The notes below the pieces were generated by a model that saw nothing but the letters and a program-made list of their open reading frames with translations, searched no databases and had not been told where the DNA came from. A stretch of DNA of 64,000 bases from TOLSYN sp963849065 (GTDB lineage Bacteria; Acidobacteriota; Terriglobia; Terriglobales; Acidobacteriaceae), in contig CAWKFM010000001.1 of assembly GCA_963849065.1 (NCBI GenBank), positions 434,001 through 498,000 on the forward strand. The letters are read 5' to 3'. Position numbers and translations under genes: made by a program. Shown here one piece after another: positions 23,881-32,900 of this stretch; the stretch's first letter is position 1; every line of letters begins with the position of its first letter.

Positions 23881-24621
23881 TCAGTCAAAGGTTCCGGCCA
23901 AACCGGAACTTGGGTTCATTTGGGTCCAATCAATTCTTCCACCCTCTGCACTGCCTGCCGCGCATCTGCCGGAACCGAATTGCAAGTACACATCGCGCGT
24001 AATCTCTGACGACGAGTGTCCGAGCAATGCCTGCATAGTTCCAAGCGAGGCCCCCACCGAATCCAGCAGGGTAGCATTTGCGTGCCGCAACCAATGCCAG
24101 GTCACGCCTTCCAGCTTCAACTTCTCGCAGGTCGGCTTGAGCTGACGGTTTAACAGATTGCGACGGCATAGCGGCGAACCGTTCCGAGCCGCAAAGACAA
24201 GAGCCTCAGGGGCGCAGGTTTGCGGTTTGCGAGCCTGGAGAATCTCCGCGCTTTGCGTGCCAAGCGGAACCGTCCTCCGGCTGCGCTTGCTCTTCGGATC
24301 ATCGAAGTGCCCCTCATAGACGGTCTGCCGAACTCGAATGAATCCAGCGTCGAGATCGACATCACACCAGCGCAGTGCCAACAATTCGCAGATGCGCAGG
24401 CCGGTAAAGGAGAGCAGCCACGCCAAAGAGCGCGAGGGATACGGGAGTGCTTCCAGCAGTGCGCGCACTTTTTCCGGATGAACGGGAGCTTTTTCGGCAA
24501 TCGGACCACGACGCGGAAGCTTCGTTTTGCGGACGGGATTGTCAGGAACCAGCCCTTCCATCTCCGCCGCCAGAATCGTTCCGAATGTGGTGTGAATATG
24601 CTTGACCGTCCGCCACGACAA
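23881..24621 (-). pseudogene. Decayed tyrosine recombinase (integrase)
   Basis: The surviving C-terminal catalytic domain shows TGLRICELLALRW (Arg I), SKRSRRTVPL (Lys), HWLRHANATLL, LLGHSSSEI and DVYLQF (the nucleophilic Tyr). It lacks the N-terminal core-binding domain: at 24619-24622 the frame runs into a fragment of an unrelated secreted protein. Near 23975 a one-base shift moves the tail out of frame; a different frame still spells ADARQAVQRVEELIGPK, as in the remnant at 34602. It lies 30 bases after the tRNA it used as target, the usual place for an island integrase. The element is probably no longer self-mobile. Confidence 0.85.
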
Positions 24622-24790
24622 CCAATGCCGTGATCTTGTTGGTCACCTCGTCCGGAGCTTGAGCAGGCGGCGCTGGACTTGCCGTCATGGCAGTCGAGGG
24701 TTCGGCCATTGGCGTTTGCGCGTGGAGCGATGGAAGAATAGCTGCTGTGGAAAACAGCCAGAGGATAAGACACGTTGCGAAGATTCTCAT
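24620..24790 (-). pseudogene. Truncated copy of island secreted-protein family
   Basis: Only about 57 residues remain: signal peptide (WLFSTAAILPSLHAQ) and the family linker SPAPPAQAPDEVTNKITAL, nearly the same as in the genes at 24904 and 26007. The rest has been replaced by the integrase domain, so this is a deletion junction, not a functional fusion; the two frames do not continue into each other. Confidence 0.75.
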
Positions 24791-24903
24791 ATGATTTCAC
24801 CAGCGCAGTGGAAGTTGCCATCGCCTTTGTGGCAGGGCCAATTGACACTCCGGGTCAACATAAGACCTTCCGTTCCGGTACGCGTGACGCATCTCGTTGC
24901 GTA

Positions 24904-26010
24904 TTATCTCTTGGGTAGATCGGCTAGTCGTACCTCTTCCAACTTCGCGCAGTCGGAATGTGCTTGCTCGGATGGCACCTTAGAAAGTTTCAAATGCAGA
25001 CGGCCAAATCCACCAGCGCTCATGTAGTAATCAGCCCGGACCCAAACCTCGTCTCCAGCAGTCATTTCGAGGTCGCTGATTGGCTCATCATTCTTGGCCC
25101 TACCGCTCAGTACCCCGATGGTATGCTTGCCGGGAGCGAGGAGCACCTGGATCGTCTGCCCACTCTTGATCTGGGTCATCTTGTTGCCGTCGATATAGAC
25201 ATCAGGTTTCTCAAATGAGGAGGGAATGGATACAAATTGCCGGGTGCGATAGACATGCAGGGTAACAGTGCCTGACGCCAACGCAGGGGCTGCCGTGTTC
25301 TTCGCCTCCTCCGCTTTCTCCACTCCTTGCTGGTCGAGCCAGCCTTTGTTTTTGAGTTGCCCCAACAAGTGTTGCAGATTCGGGTCGTTGCTATCGGCTG
25401 CGCCCATGGCTATAAGTGTTTGCCCGGCTTTGTATCCTGCCCTCGGGTCATTCAGGCTGATGGCGGTCGCTGCGCGCAGTTGCCAGAGCAGCATCTGATC
25501 CGGATACCTCTGCAAAAACGCAGCACTGTCAGTCATCAACTGCTGGAGCAACGTCTTTTGTTGCGAGAGGTCGGTCGTCTGTTGCGCCTGCCGAGCCAGT
25601 TCGATGAGGGCGTTGTAATCTACTTTATCCATGCCGGTTAGTTGTCCGGCAATTGTCGCCGTCGCAGATTGAGCTGGGGCGATATTTGTTGTTGGTGGAT
25701 TACTGCCCGGAGTTGCGTTTGCTGAACCGGCGGGCGCAAGCAATTTTTCCAACAGCGCCTTTGCCTTAATAAGCCGCTGGTCGTCGGGATATGCCACCAA
25801 TAAAGCAGTCGTCAACTGTTGCGCTTCGGCGTATTTGCCGTCGTGAACCAAGCCGGTAATTTTGTTTGTTACCTCATCCGGTGCGTGGGCGGCCGGCGCT
25901 GGAGTGGCCGCCTCTGTATTCGGGGCAGCGGGCGAGGTGGACGGTTGTTGCGCGGACAATAGGCAGACCGACGCTAGAACTAACCCCAGAACCAATATGA
26001 ATGATTTCAT
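24904..26010 (-). CDS. Secreted helical-repeat protein with DUF2846/PEGA-like tail
   Basis: The 368 residues start with a signal peptide (LVLASVCLLSAQQ) and the family linker APDEVTNKITGLVHDGKYAEAQQLTTALL. A helical, TPR-like region follows to about residue 225 (YNALIELARQAQQTTDLSQQKTLL, YPDQMLLWQLRAATAISLNDP). The C-terminal beta domain (VYIDGNKMTQIKSGQTIQVLLAPGKHTIGV) resembles DUF2846/PEGA surface domains. It shares about 225 N-terminal residues with the gene upstream but has a different C-terminal domain. Its ATG overlaps that gene's stop by four bases. Function unknown. Confidence 0.72.
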   Translation of the reverse strand: MKSFILVLGLVLASVCLLSAQQPSTSPAAPNTEAATPAPAAHAPDEVTNKITGLVHDGKYAEAQQLTTALLVAYPDDQRLIKAKALLEKLLAPAGSANATPGSNPPTTNIAPAQSATATIAGQLTGMDKVDYNALIELARQAQQTTDLSQQKTLLQQLMTDSAAFLQRYPDQMLLWQLRAATAISLNDPRAGYKAGQTLIAMGAADSNDPNLQHLLGQLKNKGWLDQQGVEKAEEAKNTAAPALASGTVTLHVYRTRQFVSIPSSFEKPDVYIDGNKMTQIKSGQTIQVLLAPGKHTIGVLSGRAKNDEPISDLEMTAGDEVWVRADYYMSAGGFGRLHLKLSKVPSEQAHSDCAKLEEVRLADLPKR

Positions 26011-27251
26011 GGTTGCTCCGAGGCCGGCTGATTCGGCGGATCACTGAGCTTTATGAACGTCAGGACCACTGGTTTTTTCAAATGTTCGTCACTATTTTCA
26101 TGTAGGTTTTGCGATGGAATGGTTATCGTCATCGCATTCCTGCCGCCGCCGATTTCCGCTGAAATCACCGGCTGCCATCCAAACGGGTAATAAGGCCGTT
26201 TCTGTTCCCATCCCTCAAATCTGTGGCCGATTGTATAGAAAGCGGTAGACCCCAGTGGGAAATGGTGGCGAAAGATGAAAATGTCACCCGGTTCAGCGGT
26301 CGGTAGATAACACTCCCACTTTACTGATTCCAAGTTAGAGGTTGGGCTGAGTCCAGAAATATCAGCCCGCAAGTCAGGCACTGATGCTCTCAATCCTGCG
26401 TTGGATATTTCATATCCTTCGATGGTTGAGCCGGATAACACAAACACTTCCCCGCCTCGCTCGTGATCATCTGCGTAGGCGCTGGTGATGTTCCAACGCC
26501 AGGAGACTTTCCAGGTGCCAACAAGCCACCCGAATTTTCTTTTCAGGTCCTCTTGACCTTGCTGTATCTCTACGTCCTGCTTGTCGAGCCAGCCTTTGTT
26601 TTTGAGTTGCGCCAACAAACGTCCCACGTTCGGGTCGTTACCATCCGCTGCGCCCATCGCCACAAGCTTCTGACCTGCTTCGTATCCTTGCGTCGGATCA
26701 TTCAGACTGATTGCCGACGCTGCACGAAGTTGCCAGAGCAGCACTGCAGTAGGATGCTTCTGTAAAAAGACGACGCTCTGAGCCATGAACTGATTCAAGA
26801 GCGTTTTTTGTTGTTCCAAATCTGTCGTCTGTTGTGCCTGCTTTGCCAGCTCGATGAGAGCCTCGTAATCTACCTTGTCCATGCCCGCGAGATTTATGAC
26901 ATTCGGATTCGGGGCTGCTTCGGCGGCCAAGTTAGTGCCAGGGGTTGCGGTTGCCGAGCCGCCAGATGATAGCAACTTATCTAAAAGCTGTTTAGCTTTG
27001 ATGAGCCGCTGGTCGTCGGGATAGGCCAGCAATAGACCTGTCGTCAACTGTTGCGCTGCGGCGTATTTCCCGGCATGAACCAAGTCGGTGATTTTGCTGG
27101 TCACCTCGTCCGGCGCTTGGGTGGGCGGCGCTGGACTTGCCGTCGTCAGGGAGTCAGCGGGCGCGGGCGTCCCACTTTGCGCGTGAAGCGGCGAGAGACA
27201 AATCAGGGCAATGAAAACGCCAAGAGTGAAAGATTTCGATAGGTTTTTCAT
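26007..27251 (-). CDS. Secreted helical-repeat protein, paralogue with distinct tail
   Basis: A 414-residue relative of the next gene. The signal peptide (VFIALICLSPLHAQ), linker (APDEVTSKITDLVHAGKYAAAQQL) and helical region to about residue 225 are clearly homologous. The C-terminal 170 residues differ completely: KRKFGWLVGTWKVSWRWNITSAYADD and later IFIFRHHFPLGSTAFYTIGHRFEGW suggest a lipocalin-like or beta-rich domain that I cannot name. The ATG at 27251 places the signal peptide correctly. Domain swapping on a common N-terminus is the striking feature. Confidence 0.7.
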   Translation of the reverse strand: MKNLSKSFTLGVFIALICLSPLHAQSGTPAPADSLTTASPAPPTQAPDEVTSKITDLVHAGKYAAAQQLTTGLLLAYPDDQRLIKAKQLLDKLLSSGGSATATPGTNLAAEAAPNPNVINLAGMDKVDYEALIELAKQAQQTTDLEQQKTLLNQFMAQSVVFLQKHPTAVLLWQLRAASAISLNDPTQGYEAGQKLVAMGAADGNDPNVGRLLAQLKNKGWLDKQDVEIQQGQEDLKRKFGWLVGTWKVSWRWNITSAYADDHERGGEVFVLSGSTIEGYEISNAGLRASVPDLRADISGLSPTSNLESVKWECYLPTAEPGDIFIFRHHFPLGSTAFYTIGHRFEGWEQKRPYYPFGWQPVISAEIGGGRNAMTITIPSQNLHENSDEHLKKPVVLTFIKLSDPPNQPASEQP

Positions 27252-27318
27252 AGAATGCTTGTAATCCATTGCGCCGGGTGTGGTGATGAATTGTGCTGCT
27301 GCATATCCCGCCATCAAA

Positions 27319-28263
27319 TCATTTCGACTTATCGTTCAAATCGAATATTGCTTTCATTGTGGCGTTCGGGTCGGGCAGGGGCTTATCAAAAACGGCGGAC
27401 ACATCGGCCGGGGTGACCTGCGCGGCAGGCGGAGCGGAAGCCAGTGTTGGATTTCCGAAGACCGCGTCGATCTGGCTTTTCAGCGACGCCGGGGAGGTAC
27501 TCGTGGTGCCGCTCAGGTTCACCACGTTCGGATCGGAATTGGGTATGGTTCCAGGGGCAGCCGTGTTTCCGGGTAGCCCGCGGAAGTCCACCGCGTTCGC
27601 GTCAAGGTTCACTAAACTCAGGGCGGAGGCATTGGGGTTTGCCGTGGGAAGTTGGTTGGAACCAGTCGTTCCTGCGTTGGCTGGAGCGTCGTACAAGAAC
27701 TTGCCTAACTCGCCGCTGGTTTGCGCTGCCACCGCAGTGTCTTTGATTTGTTGCTTTGCCCGCGCGAGATCGTGAAGGATGTTTGCGTCATTGGGAGAAA
27801 TGGCTAGAGCCTTCTGGAATTCATTGATTGCGCCGCTGTAATCCCTTTGTTTAAAAAGGTAGATGCCACTATTGTAGAGCTGCTGGGCGGCAAGGGCGCG
27901 TTGCTGGGCAGCAAGTGCGTTTTGCTGGGCGGCGGCTGCGGCTGCGGCCTGAGCGGCGGGGTCTCCAAATAGCGCCTTCCCGAGCTGCTGTCCCAGGGAA
28001 TATCCGATGCTTTGGGCCGCGTTCGCCAGCGCCGGATTCAGAGCGGGAGCGGCCGGAGCAGCTGGAGCGGCAGAGGCAGCGGGGGCGGCTGGGGCGTTGC
28101 CGCAGCCCGGCGCATAACCACCGCTCTGCTGACAGGTGGTCCCGTAGTTCTGATGCAAATAGTTAAACCCACTTTGGATGTCTCCTTGAGCCTGCGCGGC
28201 CTGAGGAAGTAGAGCGCCCACTGCTAAGATGATACCGAGTTGGAGAAGCACCCGTGTTTTCAT
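27319..28263 (-). CDS. Secreted TPR protein with Ala/Gln-rich coiled region
   Basis: A 314-residue product with a signal peptide ending in QAAQAQ. Low-complexity APAAPAASAAPAAPAAP and AAAAAAAQQNALAAQQRALAAQQ precede one clear TPR unit (YNSGIYLFKQRDYSGAINEFQKALAISPNDANILHDLARAK). The tail has Ser/Asn-rich segments with no named domain. It is the first gene of a minus-strand run of four related secreted-protein genes within the island, 67 bases ahead of the next. Function unknown. Confidence 0.7.
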   Translation of the reverse strand: MKTRVLLQLGIILAVGALLPQAAQAQGDIQSGFNYLHQNYGTTCQQSGGYAPGCGNAPAAPAASAAPAAPAAPALNPALANAAQSIGYSLGQQLGKALFGDPAAQAAAAAAAQQNALAAQQRALAAQQLYNSGIYLFKQRDYSGAINEFQKALAISPNDANILHDLARAKQQIKDTAVAAQTSGELGKFLYDAPANAGTTGSNQLPTANPNASALSLVNLDANAVDFRGLPGNTAAPGTIPNSDPNVVNLSGTTSTSPASLKSQIDAVFGNPTLASAPPAAQVTPADVSAVFDKPLPDPNATMKAIFDLNDKSK

Positions 28264-28592
28264 AGTCTTCCTCACCCCCAAACTTTCGCGTACCCTGCGT
28301 TATCAGACTATTTCCGGTAAATTATTGTCAACCAAATAGTTACTAGAATCGGAAGGCAGTGATTCCGGAGGGTGTTACCTGTCAAACTGCGGCTAAAGAG
28401 ACCCTAGAGGTACCGACACGATTTGCAGGTCGTCAACGTTTCCTTGAGGCTGCCCGCAGGAATGCCCGCTACTTGGGTCACCCACATCAGGTCACCCATA
28501 AGCCCAAAACTGGCCTATCTGAGTAGAAATGAGAAGGAATGAGATGATCTTAAATCATTGAAACTACACGGACAGGACGGGGTACTCGCCAT
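28264..28592. other. Non-coding stretch before the duplicated att
   Basis: 329 bases without a recognisable gene, AT-richer than the core regions of the window. It lies upstream of the TPR gene and ends at the repeated tRNA segment. Confidence 0.5.
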
Positions 28593-28630
28593 TTCGGGAC
28601 CAGGGGGTCGGAGGTTCAAATCCTCTCTCC
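28593..28630 (+). repeat. Duplicated tRNA-Pro 3' segment (att copy)
   Basis: 38 bases identical to 23807-23844 of tRNA-Pro; identity ends where the acceptor stem would continue (CTCTCTCC then ACACAG). It marks the far end of a 4.8-kb element inserted at the tRNA. Confidence 0.85.
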
Positions 28631-29093
28631 ACACAGCAGACGGCCTGCGCAGATCGGAAATGCGTGATCAAAGAGCTTACTGATGTTCTTGAAGGGTATG
28701 ACCTCGCCCGCGCCTGCTGGCATTGATCCTATGAGCCGTCTGCGTCAACGCGCTTGTACGGACTGTGGAGACTCAGCAATGGTTGTCCCTGTCGTGACAG
28801 CTATGCGATGCGTAGCGCAACAACTCACAGGTTATGAATCAGCGTCTCGTGGACGTCGCGCGCCCGAAACCTGCTTCAGCGAGGCTATGAGCGTAGCTCT
28901 GGGAGGATTGTCGGCTACTGCTCGGTCAACAAGTGAGCCCGACCTGCAACGTGGCGGTGTAGGAGTCTGTGACTTCCTCGCGATACGCCAAGATCGCTCT
29001 ATGTTCAGCCCAGCAGGCAGGAAAGATAGTTAACGGAAAACGCGCTTGTATCCGCCGAAGCCGTTCCCCCCCGAGCAGGCGGCGGTCCCCGGC
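28631..29093. other. Stretch with no supported gene
   Basis: 463 bases. A plus-strand ORF at 28683-29033 lacks good coding signs. Its segment SAMVVPVVTAM faintly recalls the last motif of cytosine-5 DNA methyltransferases, so it may be a remnant, but the evidence is only about 12 residues. Confidence 0.3.
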
Positions 29094-29393
29094 TCAGGCC
29101 AGCGCCAATTCCTTTGTCTTTGCTAAATGCGGGAACGGACGAATCTTCGGCCGCTTTGCCTTCTGCGCCTGCCACAGGTCATGCTGCATTTGCATCTTCA
29201 ACCAGAACTCCGGCGAGGTGCCAAGTGCAGCTGAGAGCCGCAGCGACATCGCAGCCGACACCCCTGCATGCCCGTTCAGAATTCGCGACAGATGCGCACG
29301 AGTCACGCCCAGCCGCGTCGCCGCTTCCGCGACCGTCATCTCGCCCATATAGTCCCTCAAGACCTCTCCGGGATGTGCTGGATTGAAAATCAT
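29094..29393 (-). CDS. higA: HigA-type antitoxin
   Basis: A 99-residue XRE-family antitoxin. The opening MIFNPAHPGEVLRDYM is the HigA signature, followed by a helix-turn-helix (TVAEAATRLGVTRAHLSRILNG) and SAAMSLRLSAALGTSPEFWLKMQMQHDLWQA. It binds the toxin and represses its own operon. It follows higB by 12 bases, in the toxin-first order typical of higBA. It lies within the island, where it could act as a stability module. Confidence 0.92.
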   Translation of the reverse strand: MIFNPAHPGEVLRDYMGEMTVAEAATRLGVTRAHLSRILNGHAGVSAAMSLRLSAALGTSPEFWLKMQMQHDLWQAQKAKRPKIRPFPHLAKTKELALA

Positions 29394-29405
29394 GGGCTCA
29401 CACTC

Positions 29406-29684
29406 CTAGTGATAGTCCTGGTAATCCGCAAGCACTGCGTACTCGCCCTCAAACAGAAACGTCAGCCGCCAGTTGCCGCTCACGTTCACCGACCAGTGCC
29501 CCGCGAGATTCCCTTTCAATGGATGCAGGTCGTTGCCCGGTGCGTTCATATCCTCCGGACGGCTTGCCACGTCCAGCGCGGTGAGCAGGCGTCGCAGCCG
29601 CGGAGCATGTTTGGGCTGGATGCCAGCCTTCGAGCCGCTTTCGGCAAACTGCTTCAATCCCTGTGCCGAAAGCTCTTTGATCAT
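29406..29684 (-). CDS. higB: HigB-type toxin (RelE/ParE fold)
   Basis: A 92-residue ribosome-dependent mRNA interferase toxin. Family segments are SGSKAGIQPKHAPRLRRLLTALDVA, LHPLKGNLAGHWSVNVSGNWRLTFLFEGEYAVLADYQDYH, with the usual Arg, Asn-Trp-Arg and terminal Tyr/His residues present. It precedes higA in one transcription unit. The -10 region overlaps tandem GTATAG repeats that could be the HigA operator. Confidence 0.92.
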   Translation of the reverse strand: MIKELSAQGLKQFAESGSKAGIQPKHAPRLRRLLTALDVASRPEDMNAPGNDLHPLKGNLAGHWSVNVSGNWRLTFLFEGEYAVLADYQDYH

Positions 29685-29692
29685 CCGTATAG

Positions 29693-29720
29693 CGTATAGC
29701 TACACAATACGAGGAGTCAA
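29693..29720 (-). promoter_or_regulatory. higBA promoter and operator candidate
   Basis: On the minus strand TTGACT (29720-29715), a 16-base spacer and TATACG (29698-29693) lie just before the higB start. The -10 overlaps two GTATAG repeats (plus strand 29687-29699), a likely binding site for HigA. Confidence 0.55.
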
Positions 29721-29959
29721 GTTATTCTTCGCAAGCATGACAGAGCGGAGTGGCCTGTTCTCGCCGACAACGGCAGGTTAGCTTCCGCTCTCAGCATTCC
29801 CTTTTTCTTCTCTGTCCTGCTCTGCTATCATGCTATCGATTTCCCTAAAGTTAATTCGTTCGGCGGCTGCTTCGCCGCCGTATGTGGCGTTGCTGCGTCC
29901 GCGCTCGCGAAGCGGACACTTCAAGCCAACTATTTGTTTGCTTGAAGGAGCTTTCCGCC

Positions 29960-32900
29960 ATGGTGGATGGAATTGGTTCAAGACTTCTTTTTGGTGCACT
30001 GAAACTTCGGATATCCATTCTGTTGAGCGTCGTCGGTTGCGTTGCGCTGCTCCTACTGGCGTCGCCGGTAAATGCCGGAGCACAGACAGCGCACTTCAGC
30101 TACGCCCAGGTTACGTTGGGCAGCGGCTTCGGCGGTCCCCAAGGTGTAGCCGTGGACCGGAGCGGGAACGTCTTCGTCGCCGATACCGGCAACAGTGCGG
30201 TAAAAGAGATTCTGGCGGTGGGCGGCTACACCACGGTCAATACCTTGGGCAGCGGCTTCTATTATCCCTCAGGTGTAGCCGTGGACCGGAGCGGGAACGT
30301 CTTCGTCGCCGATACCTACAACAGTGCAGTAAAAGAGATTCTGGCGGTGGGCGGCTACACCACGGTCAATACCTTGGGCAGCGGCTTCAATTATCCCTTT
30401 GGCGTGGCGGTGGACGGGAGCGGCAACGCCTTCGTCGCCGATACCCATAACGGTGCGGTGAAAGAGATTGTGGCGGTGGGCGGCAGCATCCCTGCCTCGA
30501 CGACCATTAACACCTTGGGCAGTGGATTCGGCGAACCCTATGGCGTGGCGGTGGACGGGAGCGGCAACGTCTTCGTCGCCAATGCCACCGCAGTGCAAGA
30601 GATTCTGGCGGTGGGCGGCAGCATCCCCACCTCGCCGACCATTAACACCTTAGGCAGCGGCTTCCTTGGACTCGTTGGCGTGGCGGTGGACGGGAGCAGC
30701 AATGTCTTTTTCGGCGCATATTACGACAGAACGGTGGGCGAGATTCTAGCGGCGGGCGGTTACACCACGGTCAACACGGTGGCCAACGGCTTGTATCCCA
30801 CTGGCGTAGCGGTGGACGGACGCGGGAATGTCTTCGTCGCCGATACCTACAATAACCGCGTCGTGGAGATGGAAACGGCAGGTGTGAACTTCGGACCCGT
30901 GAACGTTGGCAGCACGAGCGCGGTGCTTCCGCTGACCTTTACGTTTGATAGCTTAGGCTCGCTGGGCAGTGCGCCATCGGTGTTGACGGGCGGCGCGATC
31001 GGCCTGGACTTTGCCGATGCGGGCACGGGTACTTGCACCACCAACGGAACCAGCTATGCATACAACCCGGGCGACACCTGCACTGTAGACGTGACGTTCT
31101 CGCCGCAGACGGCAGGAACGCGGGACGGAACCGTAGTTCTGACGGATGGCGGCGGCAATGCGATTGCGACGGCATACGTCTACGGCATAGGCAGCGCCCC
31201 GCTGTTGGCCTTCGGGCCGGGAATCATTTCGACGATTGCGGGAAAATACATCGGTCCCGGCGTCGGCGGAGATGGCGGAGATGGCGGCCCTGCCACCAGC
31301 GCGCAACTCTTCTCTCCTAGCAGCGTTGCATTGGATGGAGCGGGAAATTTCTACATCGCGGACAGCACCAATAACGTGGTTCGCAAAGTGACGAGCGGCG
31401 GCGTGATCACGACTTATGCAGGTCGGTTTGCGCTGCACGGCTACAGTGGAGATGGAGGTCCTGCCACCAGCGCCCTTTTCGCAAACGTGAACAGCGTCGC
31501 GGTGGACGGAGCCGGAAACCTTTATATCGCCGACTCATTCAACAACGTTATTCGCAAGGTTACGCCGGATGGCGTGATCTCGACTGTCGCGGGCAGCTAC
31601 AATCTTGGCAGTGGGTATAGCGGCGACGCTGGCCCGGCCACCAGCGCACAACTTAATTATCCCGACAGCGTCGCCTTGGATGAAGCCGGCAATCTCTACA
31701 TCGAGGACTCCAGCAATTTCGTTATTCGCAAGGTGACTACGAGAGGAACGATCTCGACGGTTGCAGGCAACCAGAGCCTTGGCGATGGGTATAGCGGCGA
31801 CGGTGGGCCGGCCACCAGCGCGCAGATTGGTGATGCCTACGGCATTGCCTTGGATGAAGCCGGCAATCTCTACATCGTTGACACCGAAAATAGCGCGGTC
31901 CGAATGGTGACGCCGGCTGGCATCATCACGACAGTAGCGGGCAACCGCTCCCTCGGGCTCGGCTATAGCGGCGACGGTGGCCTGGCCACCAGCGCGCAGC
32001 TTGCGCACCCAACGGGCGCTGCGGTGGATGCGGCCGGAGACCTTTACATCGCCGACGCCGACAATGGCGTAATTCGTAAGGTGGCGCCGGACGGCATAAT
32101 TTCGACGGTTGTGGGCAACAACCCCCAAGGCCCCGGCTACAGCGGCGACGGCGGTCCGGCCACCAGCGCGCAACTAGACTGGCCCGCAGACATTGTGCTG
32201 GACGGAGGCGGCAACCCTTACATCGCTGACCTGTCCAACAACGTAATTCGCAAGGTCGATGTCACCGATGCTCCCTCGCTCACCTTTGCCGGCACCTACC
32301 CCGGCGGGGCAAGTGCGGCACAGGACATAGCGGTGCTCAACCTGGGCAATGAGGCGCTGATGATCAGCCGGATCAGCACGCCGGCGAACTTTTCATTGGG
32401 CGGCGCGGATACCTCGTGCAGTGTGAGCGGACAGACATTACAACCGGCGGCGAGTTGTGTGCTCGGCATCGAGTTTACTCCGGCGGGGGCTGGCACCTTT
32501 GTCGCCGGCTTGCAATGGACTGACAACACGTTGAACTACGGAGAGTTCATCCAGGGCATCTCCTTGCAGGGCACAGCGCCACCGGAACCTACAACCACGA
32601 CCGTGACGGCTCCGGCTACAGCGGTGTTTACCTCTCAGATTACCTTGACCGCGACGGTGAGCGGCGCGACGAGTGCGAGCATCAACGGAAACGTGACCTT
32701 TTCAGTGGGTGGCAGTCGGTTGGGCACGGTTCCGGTGACGAACGGAGTGGCGACGCTGATCGTGGGTGTGGACCCGGTTGTTGGCTTCACCACCGGCTCC
32801 GACACCATCACGGCAAGCTACGCCGGCGACGCGAGCTTTGTGGCTTCCAGCGGCAGCACTACTCTGGTGGCGAGTCTGGCCCCCACGACTACGACGGTCC

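Noticed and set aside
28683..29033. Possible cytosine-5 DNA methyltransferase remnant (SAMVVPVV segment).
   Set aside because: Resemblance covers only about 12 residues of a common motif; the rest of the frame has no methyltransferase features or good start.
30100..32270. Regular repeats resembling a CRISPR array.
   Set aside because: The repeats are in frame and encode NHL propeller blades; there are no unique spacers and no cas genes.
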